Assembly (NCBI GenBank): GCA_031551885.1
Contig: JAVBMX010000042.1
Location: forward strand, 1-19,741
Source: Frigididesulfovibrio sp031551885
GTDB lineage: Bacteria > Desulfobacterota > Desulfovibrionia > Desulfovibrionales > Desulfovibrionaceae
DNA: 19,741 nucleotides
Direction of reading: 5' to 3'
This document shows positions 6,864 through 19,741 of this stretch, one piece after another (the first letter of the stretch is position 1; each line of letters opens with the position of its first letter). The notes under the pieces were generated by a model. The model saw only the letters and a list, made by a program, of their open reading frames with translations, searched no databases and had not been told where the DNA came from. The translations under genes were made by a program, and so were the position numbers.

Positions 6864-8858
6864 CTAGGGCAGGGCAGACGCTCCCGGCGCATCGGTCCAG
6901 CTGAAGCGGCTGGGAAAGGCGCCCGGCGTATTATTGCCGCCTCCGGAATGGGAACCGCCCGGAGTACGCACGGCGGCGACGCCGTCGCGGCTTGAGTCGC
7001 GCCCTTCGCGCTTGGCGGCGTTGCGTCCGGCCTGAAGCTCCACCTGCGGGGTGGGACAGAGGCGGGCGCCGGGAACGATTTCACAGGCGTGGACGAGGTA
7101 GGGCGTGGGATCGACCGGAACATCGTTCTCGCGCAGTTCAAAGTGCAGGTGATACCCAGTGGCCCGGCCGGTGCGGCCGACGGTGCCGATTTCCTGCCCG
7201 GCCTTCACGAAGTCGCCTTCGGTGACGCCGGCTTTTTGCAGGTGCCCGTAGAAGGCTTCCTTGCCGTCGCTCTGGCGGATGCGAACCAGGGTGCCGTAGG
7301 CATAGTAGCGCCCGGCATGGAGCACTTCGCCGCCCTTGAAGGCCAGAACCGGCGAACCGGGTTCGGCGGGAATGTCGATGCCTTTGTGCACATGGGTGCG
7401 GCGCTGTTTGGCGAACCCGGAGGAAATGCCTTTGGCCGCGAGTTCGGCTTTGGCGCCGGGGGTACGGGCGTCATCATAGTTGGAGGCGCGATTGCTGAGG
7501 GGAGCGACGTCGTTGGCGTCGATGTCCCGGTCGGGGGCGCGCAGGGCAAGGTTTTTTTCCGGGGTCGAACGGCCGAGGGCGGCTTTATCCCGATTGGGGG
7601 CGTTGGTGTCGTCTTTCATGCCGGCCGTGCGCGGATCGCCCGCCGCTTTGGCCTGCGCGTTCGCCCGCGAACCCGCGGGAGCGGCCGCCGAAGCGAGCGT
7701 CAGGCGCGAGTCGGCGGAATTTTTGGACTGCGCGGCCACGCGGGAGACGGAAGCCATGTTCCGATCGGCCGCGAGCGCCACATTCTGGGTGACCGCCCGC
7801 GTATCTGCGGGAGCGGTGCCCACGCGCATGGTGGTGATGCGTTGCCGCACCGAGTTCGGCATGGAACCTGTGGGCGTGACGGAGGTGGAAATATATCGGG
7901 CCGCGACATTCACGGCGGAAGCTTTGTCCTGGGGTCTGAAGGCGTTGGAGACGATCTGCCGGGGAGAGGCGTCGGCAACCATGGGTTGCGTGGTAAATCC
8001 GAGGGAGAGAGCGCAGATCGCCGCGACGCGCGCGCATTTACGCACGGGCAACGACAGACCGAAGTAAGTGATCGTGGCTATACCCACTATAACAGCTCCG
8101 GGTGAAAGGTTGAACGTCCAGGAAAGGGCCAACCCGGCCAGACAAAATGCCAGGGACGCGATGCAGGCGCCGAACATGGTGCCGTAGAATGTTTTGCATA
8201 CCCGCCGGGCAACGAGGGGCGGGATGGTCAGCAGGGCCAGCACCAGGATAAGGCCGGCCACCCGGATCAACAGAACCACGGCAACGGCCGTGAGCCCGAT
8301 GATCAAGAGCGTCAAAGCATGAGCCGGAATACCCCGGGAGCGGGCGAAATCCGGATCCGCCGAGACAAGAAACAACCCCTGTCCGCAGACGAACAGAACG
8401 CCCAGCAGCAGCACATCGAACCCGGCCATGACCCATAAATCCGAGGCCGGAACGGAAAGCAGACTGCCGAACAAAAAAGCCGTCAACTCGCCGGCGTAGC
8501 CGGGCGTAAGTTGAATGAGAATAATTCCGAAGGCCATGCCGGCCGCCCACAACACGCCGACGGCGGCATCGGTGGAAGAGTCGGGTTTGCCTTTTTCCTC
8601 CCGCTTGAGGGAGACGGACCCCATGCCGAGCGAGGCGGCCAGGGTAAACAATACCGTACAAGGAAGAACCGGAAGGCCGAAGTGAAAGGCCAGCCCGATG
8701 CCGCCGTAAGCGGCATGGGCCGCGCCGCCCGCCAAAAAAGTCAGGCGGTTGCACACGACCAGCGTTCCAACAATGCCGCAGGCCACAGACGCAAGCACAA
8801 TCGCCAGGAGGGCGCTTTGCATGAAACTGTACGCCAGGAGCTCCGCCGCAAACTCCAT
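6864..8858 (-). CDS. znuB: ZnuB zinc permease in one frame with an M23 (LytM-type) metallopeptidase
   Basis: 664 residues in an unbroken frame. Residues 1-271 are an ABC-3 family permease with eight to nine hydrophobic segments (for example 15-37, 64-85, 97-118, 142-165, 181-215, 229-248, 253-271), the inner-membrane channel for Zn2+. Normal ZnuB proteins end about here. From V272 the sequence reads like a new secreted protein: VRKCAR, a hydrophobic core to about 290, and a signal-peptidase site ADA (295-297). A low-complexity Ala-rich linker (300-480) follows, then an M23 domain (480-590) with zinc/catalytic motifs HKGID (H491, D495), H539 and HLH (H570, H572). The tail has a Cys pair (C592, C601). 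Starts with ATG overlapping the znuC stop (TGATG). It could be one fusion protein, or two proteins if the GTG at 8045 is an internal start, although no good Shine-Dalgarno precedes it. M23 enzymes cut peptidoglycan peptide cross-links. Confidence 0.85.
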   Translation of the reverse strand: MEFAAELLAYSFMQSALLAIVLASVACGIVGTLVVCNRLTFLAGGAAHAAYGGIGLAFHFGLPVLPCTVLFTLAASLGMGSVSLKREEKGKPDSSTDAAVGVLWAAGMAFGIILIQLTPGYAGELTAFLFGSLLSVPASDLWVMAGFDVLLLGVLFVCGQGLFLVSADPDFARSRGIPAHALTLLIIGLTAVAVVLLIRVAGLILVLALLTIPPLVARRVCKTFYGTMFGACIASLAFCLAGLALSWTFNLSPGAVIVGIATITYFGLSLPVRKCARVAAICALSLGFTTQPMVADASPRQIVSNAFRPQDKASAVNVAARYISTSVTPTGSMPNSVRQRITTMRVGTAPADTRAVTQNVALAADRNMASVSRVAAQSKNSADSRLTLASAAAPAGSRANAQAKAAGDPRTAGMKDDTNAPNRDKAALGRSTPEKNLALRAPDRDIDANDVAPLSNRASNYDDARTPGAKAELAAKGISSGFAKQRRTHVHKGIDIPAEPGSPVLAFKGGEVLHAGRYYAYGTLVRIRQSDGKEAFYGHLQKAGVTEGDFVKAGQEIGTVGRTGRATGYHLHFELRENDVPVDPTPYLVHACEIVPGARLCPTPQVELQAGRNAAKREGRDSSRDGVAAVRTPGGSHSGGGNNTPGAFPSRFSWTDAPGASALP

Positions 8859-9700
8859 CAGTTCTCCCCGACTCTCGGTTCAAGACCGGCATCGCCGCCC
8901 AGACAAGCTTCGTGCGAGCAGCCCGTCTGATGGTGCAGACCCGCCGAATGCTGCAAATCACCTACCGGGCAGGAGTGCAGGTGCGGGCCGAAAAGCGCCG
9001 TAAGCGCTTCCAGCGTGGGTTCTTCCCCGGACAAAAGCGTCACGGCGCGATTGACCGCGACCATGCGGGAGAAGAAAGGCGGGGCGGGCAAAAGGTCATG
9101 GCTCACCACAACGATGGTTGCCCGGCCTCGGAGTCCGTTGACAAGTTCATAAAAACAAAATTTTCCTTTAGGGTCAATACTTGCCGTCGGCTCATCCAGA
9201 AGGAGCAGGAAATCTCCATTATTTTCCGGACGTCCCATCAGGGCGCGGGCGACAAGCAACCTTTGCCGCTCACCGCCTGAAAGCGATCCGGGATGTTTTC
9301 CCGCCAGGGCAAGTAGTCCCATTTCTTCCAACAGCGAGTCCGCGAGCCGGCGGGACTGCTTGTCGCGGGGCAGGCGGGCGCCGAAAAAACCGCGTTCGGC
9401 CGCGCCGGTCATGACGATGTCGCGCACGGTGGCGGGTACATCTTCGCGCAGGGTGGAAAATTGGGGCACGTAGCCGATCCGCCGGCGCATCTGGGTCGGT
9501 TCGCCGCCAAATACCCGGACTGAGCCGGAACGGGGCTGAATCAGGCCCAACATAAGACGCAGCAGGGTGGTTTTGCCGCCGCCGTTGGGGCCGATAACCG
9601 CCAGAAGTTCGCCGCGCTCAATATGCAGCGTGGCGTCTTCCAGGACAAGCTCGTTGTCGCGGAAAACCGAGGCGTTTTCTATGTCGACGGCGTGGTCCAC
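8858..9700 (-). CDS. znuC: ZnuC zinc ABC transporter ATPase with His/Cys-rich tail
   Basis: ATPase that powers ZnuB on the cytoplasmic face; 280 residues. Walker A GPNGGGKTT (37-45), Q-loop Q80, signature LSGGE (140-144), Walker B LLLLDE (165-170) and switch H201 are all intact. The last 40 residues (from H240) carry six His and three Cys (H240, H242, C244, H251, H256, H257, C261, H263, C266), a plausible metal-sensing or metal-binding tail. The start is GTG at 9700 with AAGGAA upstream; the protein context MDHAVDIENASVF fits an ABC N-terminus. Its stop TGA shares a base with the znuB ATG, so the two are probably coupled. A separate -10 box lies upstream at 9789-9794. Confidence 0.95.
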   Translation of the reverse strand: MDHAVDIENASVFRDNELVLEDATLHIERGELLAVIGPNGGGKTTLLRLMLGLIQPRSGSVRVFGGEPTQMRRRIGYVPQFSTLREDVPATVRDIVMTGAAERGFFGARLPRDKQSRRLADSLLEEMGLLALAGKHPGSLSGGERQRLLVARALMGRPENNGDFLLLLDEPTASIDPKGKFCFYELVNGLRGRATIVVVSHDLLPAPPFFSRMVAVNRAVTLLSGEEPTLEALTALFGPHLHSCPVGDLQHSAGLHHQTGCSHEACLGGDAGLEPRVGEN

Positions 9701-9783
9701 AAAGGTTCCTTATACCGGGTACCGGTTCGGTTTGGCGTGATGCTGCGTCAGACTCATTTTGCGCCGAGTCGGTACTATTTGCC

Positions 9784-9809
9784 GCTTTATTATAGTAAAA
9801 GCAATAACC
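9784..9809 (-). promoter_or_regulatory. znuC promoter (-10 TATAAT) with possible Zur operator
   Basis: On the minus strand a perfect TATAAT (complement of 9789-9794) sits in an AT-rich island within GC-rich DNA, predicting a start near 9782 and a leader of about 80 bases. No clear -35 is present at 17 bases. The island contains TTATT-N11-AATAA dyad symmetry overlapping the -10, the geometry expected of a Zur/Fur-family repressor site. The operator assignment is inference only. Confidence 0.45.
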
Positions 9810-9890
9810 GGGCCGGCTGGACCCCGGCGAGTGTCAATTCGCAGGTCGGCAGATCGTTACCCTTGCCTCAGCCCACAAATGAAAGTTTTT

Positions 9891-9959
9891 GGGGGAAGGG
9901 GAGGGGAGCTCGGGGGGAGGGGAAACAACTTTTTTCAAAAAAGGGTTTCCCCTCCCCCC
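9891..9959. other. G-quadruplex-capable tract joined to a 15-bp hairpin between znuA and znuC
   Basis: The plus strand has G-runs of 5, 4, 4, 6 and 4 between 9891 and 9922. The last two are also the left arm GGGGGGAGGGGAAAC (9912-9926) of a perfect inverted repeat whose right arm is 9945-9959. The loop itself contains TTTTTT-C-AAAAAA (9930-9942). It starts 25 bases after the znuA stop on the minus strand. It may terminate or attenuate the znuA transcript, although no T-run follows the outer stem. Confidence 0.7.
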
Positions 9960-9984
9960 GTCCATCCTTCTTTCCCTTTCTCTC

Positions 9985-10923
9985 TTACTTCCCTTCAAAC
10001 GACGCGGCCAGGGCGGCGGCGGTGGCGCGCCACATCTCCGGCAGGTTTTCGGCCAGGGGATCGATGGTGACGACATTGGCCCCGATGTTCGCGGCCACGG
10101 CTTCGGCGGCGGCTTTGGGGAACTGCGGCTCAACGAACACGGTGCGCAGCCCGAGCTTGCGGGCCAGGTCCACGATATTTTTCATATCGGCCGGGCCGGG
10201 CTCTTTGCCGTCGGTTTCGACGGAAAGCTCCACCAGATCGTAATTATGGGCGAAATAAGCCCAGGCCGGGTGCATGGTCAGGAAGACCCGCTTTTCTTTG
10301 GGGAAGGGCGCGAAGACCCCGGCCAACTCGGCATCCAGGGCTTGCAGCTCGTCATCCAGGGTTTTGGCGGCCGCCCGGAAGCGGGCCGCGGCGTCGGGCC
10401 GTTCGGCGGCCAGGGCTTTGACGATATTGGGGATCATGGCCCGAACCAGCATGGGCGAAAGCCACACATGCGGGTCTTCGCCGTGATCATGATCGTGCCC
10501 GTCGTGAGCCTCCACGTGGGGCCGCAGACCGAGCTCGGCCGCGCGTTCGGCGTCTTCATCCGAAGACAGCCGCTTGATCCCGGCGGTCATGTCCACGACC
10601 TTGAGGTTGGGGGCGGACCCGGCCAGACGCGGCAGCCAGGCCTTCTCAAAGGGCAGGCCGATGGTGAAATAGAAACGTGCTTCGGCCACGGCCCTCATTT
10701 GGGCCGGGGTGGGCTCAAAGGAATGCGGGTCCGCGCCTTTTTGCAGGAGCGTGGTCACGCTCGCGGCGTCGCCGGCGATGCGCTCCACCAGGTATTTTTG
10801 CGCGGGCAGGGAAACGACGACGGTCACCGGCTTGCCGTCGCCGGCCGAGGCTTCGGCCGCATGCGCGGGGCCGTAAAGGGACATGAGCAGAAAAAGGCAG
10901 AGGGCGATGAGACTGCGGAACAT
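9985..10923 (-). CDS. znuA: ZnuA periplasmic zinc-binding protein
   Basis: Cluster A-I (TroA-like) receptor that captures Zn2+ in the periplasm and hands it to ZnuB; 312 residues. An N-terminal signal peptide ends near AHA (20-22). Expected metal ligands are present: H67 (ADPHSFEP), H152 (DPHVWLSP), H218 (TMHPAW) and D288 (TIDPL). Between them lies the His/Asp-rich loop HVEAHDGHDHDHGEDPH (136-152), which in this family marks zinc rather than manganese specificity. The ATG follows GGAG at 7 bases. The gene is upstream of znuC but separated by 284 bases with a hairpin and a fresh promoter, so receptor and ATPase/permease are likely distinct transcripts. Control by a Zur-type repressor is expected from the family; I cannot fix the operator. 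Confidence 0.96.
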   Translation of the reverse strand: MFRSLIALCLFLLMSLYGPAHAAEASAGDGKPVTVVVSLPAQKYLVERIAGDAASVTTLLQKGADPHSFEPTPAQMRAVAEARFYFTIGLPFEKAWLPRLAGSAPNLKVVDMTAGIKRLSSDEDAERAAELGLRPHVEAHDGHDHDHGEDPHVWLSPMLVRAMIPNIVKALAAERPDAAARFRAAAKTLDDELQALDAELAGVFAPFPKEKRVFLTMHPAWAYFAHNYDLVELSVETDGKEPGPADMKNIVDLARKLGLRTVFVEPQFPKAAAEAVAANIGANVVTIDPLAENLPEMWRATAAALAASFEGK

Positions 10924-11204
10924 GGCGAAACTCCGGAAAAAGGAACAGCGGACGATACACCGGGTAAACAGGTCGGCGTGGACTTTGGAAGGACACAGGC
11001 AGAGTCGTTGGGAACGGCTTGCCGGGGACCTTCCCGCGATGCGGAAGTGCCTTGCATCGAGAGGAGGCCCTTCTCTTCAAGGCGCGCAATGCGCCGAGTA
11101 AATCATTCCCCTCAGAAAAACTGCGCAACGTCGCCGCGCGGGACCGTTCATGATAACGTTTTTCAATAAAAAGGGAAATTCCATGTGTCGCCGGGAAAAG
11201 AGAA
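10924..11204 (-). promoter_or_regulatory. Upstream region of znuA
   Basis: No gene is supported here. An AT-rich island at about 11148-11182 contains CGTTATCATGAACG, an imperfect dyad (complement near 11146-11160) that is a reasonable place for the znuA promoter/operator. It would leave a leader of over 200 bases that includes the inverted repeat fragment D. I could not pick a convincing -35/-10 pair. Confidence 0.3.
11081..11112 (+). repeat. Dispersed repeat, short inverted fragment D
   Basis: 32 bases containing GCGCCGAGT match the reverse complement of part of copy B (around 12354-12385) at 28 of 32 positions by eye, keeping the GGCGC/GCGCC hairpin. The orientation is opposite to copies A, B and C. 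It falls inside the presumed znuA leader. Confidence 0.55.
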
Positions 11205-11238
11205 GGAGCGTCGCGGGGTTGTAGGTCCGCGACGCTCC
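11205..11238 (-). terminator. Terminator of the Dsb-like gene
   Basis: A perfect 12-bp stem GGAGCGTCGCGG / CCGCGACGCTCC with a 10-base loop runs on the minus strand into TTCTCTTTTCC. It lies 30 bases after the stop of the gene at 11268. Confidence 0.75.
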
Positions 11239-11267
11239 CTTGGAGGCCTTTGGGCGAACTCGCCCCG

Positions 11268-12137
11268 TTATTTTTTTTCCAGAACGCGTTTGACCTCAAC
11301 CGGGTCGTAGGCATAGATGCAGCCGCCGTTAGGGGCGATCTGCATGGCGATGAACCCGTCTTCGGTCACGCCCGTGCAGGGAACCGGCCAATCCGCCTTG
11401 GGGATGATGCCCCCCAGGAACGGAGAGGACGTGCTCGGCATCATGTGCATGGGCGCGTCGTCGGCGTTGGTGTTCATGTACTTGTAGCCGTCGGGCAGGG
11501 GCAGAAGCCTTATCGCATCCTGATCGGCCGTCAGGGCCTCGGGCACAAAGCCGCTCTTCACCGGCACCGTGGGAACCCTGCCCATGATCTTGCCCAGGCC
11601 GGCGGGATCCAGGCCCGCCTCGAGGACGGCCTTTTCGGGGGTGCCGATCACAAAGGTGGGGAAGGCGAACCGATCGGTGGACACGGCGAGGGTCTTGTTG
11701 ATCAGCAGCATAAAGAAACCCTTGATGACGTACTGATCGATCTTCGCGGCTTTCTTGGGATCTTTGTCCGCCGGCAGGGTCTGCGACATGAAAGCGTCTT
11801 TGAGGGCCTCGGGGGTGCGCTCTTCATACAGCGAGTTGTAGGTGCCCTCGCCTTGGCCGTCGACGAAAATCCAGCGGATCTGGACGTCCTTGGTGTACTT
11901 GCGGGTCAGCGTGTAAAATTGCTTGGTGGCGGAGCAGCCGGCGTCGGCGAACACGTAGATGTACTTGCCGGTATCTTCGCCGTCCGCGACCCACGGCATA
12001 TTTTCGACAAAGTCCATGAGGCGCTTGGCTTCAACGCCCTGCACCGTGTTGACGTCTTTGTCGGAGTTCCATTCGGCCCGGGCCGGAACGGAGAAAAGCA
12101 ACAGAGTGAGAAGTGATGTCAAAAGCGCGTTTTTCAT
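11268..12137 (-). CDS. Periplasmic DsbC/DsbG-like thioredoxin-fold protein with a CSAT (monothiol) active site
   Basis: 289 residues. The start is ATG at 12137, preceded by AGGGGGG; the ATG at 12155 would only add six residues ahead of a clear signal peptide (residues 1-21, ending PARA). Strand-turn-helix YIYVFADAGCSATKQF (60-75) is the thioredoxin-fold active-site region, and cis-Pro P160 in FAFPTFVIG is the matching loop. The family normally has CxxC (often CPYC). Here the second Cys is Thr71, so C68 stands alone, and the other two Cys (C254, C273) are in the C-terminal extension. Such a protein cannot do classic dithiol exchange by itself; it might be an isomerase or chaperone variant, work with C254/C273, or have lost redox function. 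It has its own terminator and lies between rpoC and znuA without evident operon partners. Confidence 0.75.
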   Translation of the reverse strand: MKNALLTSLLTLLLFSVPARAEWNSDKDVNTVQGVEAKRLMDFVENMPWVADGEDTGKYIYVFADAGCSATKQFYTLTRKYTKDVQIRWIFVDGQGEGTYNSLYEERTPEALKDAFMSQTLPADKDPKKAAKIDQYVIKGFFMLLINKTLAVSTDRFAFPTFVIGTPEKAVLEAGLDPAGLGKIMGRVPTVPVKSGFVPEALTADQDAIRLLPLPDGYKYMNTNADDAPMHMMPSTSSPFLGGIIPKADWPVPCTGVTEDGFIAMQIAPNGGCIYAYDPVEVKRVLEKK

Positions 12138-12282
12138 GGACCCCCCTGAGAGCATGTCACGTGTGAGCGTGTTGATGAAAAATATGCCGAAGAATGCTCA
12201 CCGACCCTCGGGCATTTGTCCCCCCTGCGCCGCCGTCGGCGCAAAGCGATTTTGTCGAAAATAAAATTCCTTTTGAACAAAC

Positions 12283-12311
12283 GACCCGCCGCAGGGAACC
12301 TGCGGCGGGTC
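12283..12311 (-). terminator. GC-rich hairpin, possible terminator after rpoC
   Basis: A perfect 12-bp stem GACCCGCCGCAG / CTGCGGCGGGTC has a 5-base loop. On the minus strand it is followed by GTTTGTTC, a weak U-tract. It forms the downstream end of repeat copy B and could end the rpoBC transcript before the Dsb-like gene. Confidence 0.5.
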
Positions 12312-12457
12312 ATCGTCTTGGAGGGGCGCTACCCCTCCAAACCTCCCCGCAAGGGGATTGATTGACTCGGCGCATCGTGCGCCTCGCCCTTCGGGAACCG
12401 TCGGAAGACCTTCGGCGTCCATCCGGCTTCCTGCCGGATGAGCCCCTTGACCCACTT

Positions 12458-12500
12458 TGTTTTGGGAGCCTGCCCGCACAGCGGGCAGGCTCCCAAAACA
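12458..12500. repeat. 20-bp perfect inverted repeat with a 3-base loop
   Basis: The left arm 12458-12477 begins TGTTTTGGGAGCC. The right arm 12481-12500 is its exact reverse complement; the loop is ACA. It lies in the part of copy B missing from copy A. No T-run follows on either strand. Confidence 0.9.
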
Positions 12501-12645
12501 TTGAGGGGTGCAGGAGAAATCATTTCCCCTGCCGGGGTTTGGTGCCGCTTGGTTTGAGGGGACACTGATTTTATCATATCGCAAACTCTGAAAGGGAATG
12601 CCCTTTGCAGCCCTGTCTGAGCCCCAATGTAATAACCTTCAAGCG

Positions 12646-16806
<4,161 letters not shown>

Positions 16807-16911
16807 ATCGGGTAACCTGCCGTTTTCTAGCGTGATATATGCGGCGCCGCGCACGGCGCGCCTCAGGGCCGCGTTCGGCCCGCCCCGGCGTGGGAGCGGG
16901 CCGTCGGCCTC
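16807..16911 (-). other. rpoB-rpoC intercistronic spacer with GC-rich hairpins
   Basis: 105 bases. On the minus strand GGCCCGC and GCGGGCC (within about 16877-16902) can pair, and GGCGC...GCGCC nearer rpoC can form a second hairpin. There is no T-run, so these are not terminators; they may affect mRNA stability or rpoC translation. Only a weak AGG precedes the rpoC ATG. Confidence 0.5.

Positions 16912-19741
<2,830 letters not shown>

Larger units (their letters stand above)
12283..12632 (-). repeat. Dispersed structured repeat, copy B
   Basis: The longest copy, filling most of the 508-base gap between rpoC and the Dsb-like gene. It begins 14 bases after the rpoC stop on the minus strand. 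Two blocks (12337-12446 and about 12539-12632) match copy A. They are separated by an insert of about 90 bases absent from A that carries the 20-bp hairpin at 12458-12500. Successive hairpins GGAGGGG/CCCCTCC, CCCC/GGGG, GGCGC/GCGCC and CATCCGGC/GCCGGATG make it highly structured as RNA. No protein is credible. Confidence 0.85.

Noticed and set aside
7089..11169. Long plus-strand frames opposite the M23 domain (7089-8105) and znuA (9889-11169)
   Set aside because: Same codon-bias shadows; no family resemblance and no ribosome sites, while the minus-strand proteins carry full motif sets.
12310..12584. Small minus-strand frames reading MDAEGLPTVPEGRG in the rpoC downstream region
   Set aside because: They recur with the dispersed repeat at copy A; the DNA repeat, not a protein, explains the similarity.
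16807..16854. Upstream GTG start for rpoC
   Set aside because: Adds 16 residues not seen in RpoC proteins; the ATG at 16806 gives the standard MTLDDLF start.

Overview
The window looks like the chromosome of a GC-rich Gram-negative sulfate-reducer-type bacterium, most likely Desulfovibrionaceae (Desulfovibrio, Bilophila or Mailhella). The grounds are the RpoB/RpoC sequences, a Flg-type flagellum, a type I-secreted RTX adhesin with an embedded von Willebrand A domain, and short dispersed repeats of a kind I associate with this group. The genus is inferred from memory of these families; no search was run.

Layout. 1-3385 (+): the C-terminal part of a large secreted RTX/VWA adhesin whose 5' end lies outside the window. 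3386-4400: a non-coding block with a perfect hairpin, a strong plus-strand terminator, a minus-strand structured RNA candidate with its own terminator, a complete minus-strand tRNA-Lys(TTT) with promoter and terminator, and a sigma-54-type promoter reading into flgE. 4402-5904 (+): flagellar hook protein FlgE. 5905-6863: about 960 bases without a convincing gene, holding two copies of a dispersed structured repeat and two terminators. 6864-10923 (-): the zinc uptake genes znuA, znuC and a znuB reading frame continuous with a signal-peptide-bearing M23 (LytM-type) metallopeptidase. 11268-12137 (-): a periplasmic DsbC/DsbG-like thioredoxin-fold protein whose CxxC is reduced to C-S-A-T. 12156-12645: another copy of the repeat, with a 20-bp perfect hairpin inserted. 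12646-19741 (-): rpoC and the 3' two thirds of rpoB.

How the genes fit together. ZnuA (periplasmic Zn receptor), ZnuC (ATPase) and ZnuB (permease) form a complete high-affinity zinc importer. ZnuC and ZnuB overlap at TGATG and are probably translationally coupled. znuA appears to be a separate upstream transcript, followed by a G-rich/hairpin element and then a fresh -10 box for znuCB. The joined M23 domain is itself a zinc enzyme acting on peptidoglycan, so zinc uptake and wall remodelling are physically linked here. rpoBC is ordinary housekeeping. flgE stands apart from other flagellar genes in this window.

Most interesting signals: the uninterrupted ZnuB-M23 reading frame; a minus-strand RNA (about 3774-3940) in which an 8-bp helix would mask a Shine-Dalgarno sequence; the dispersed hairpin repeats, with one base-pair-preserving change between copies; the G-quadruplex-capable tract between znuA and znuC; and the monothiol Dsb-like protein.
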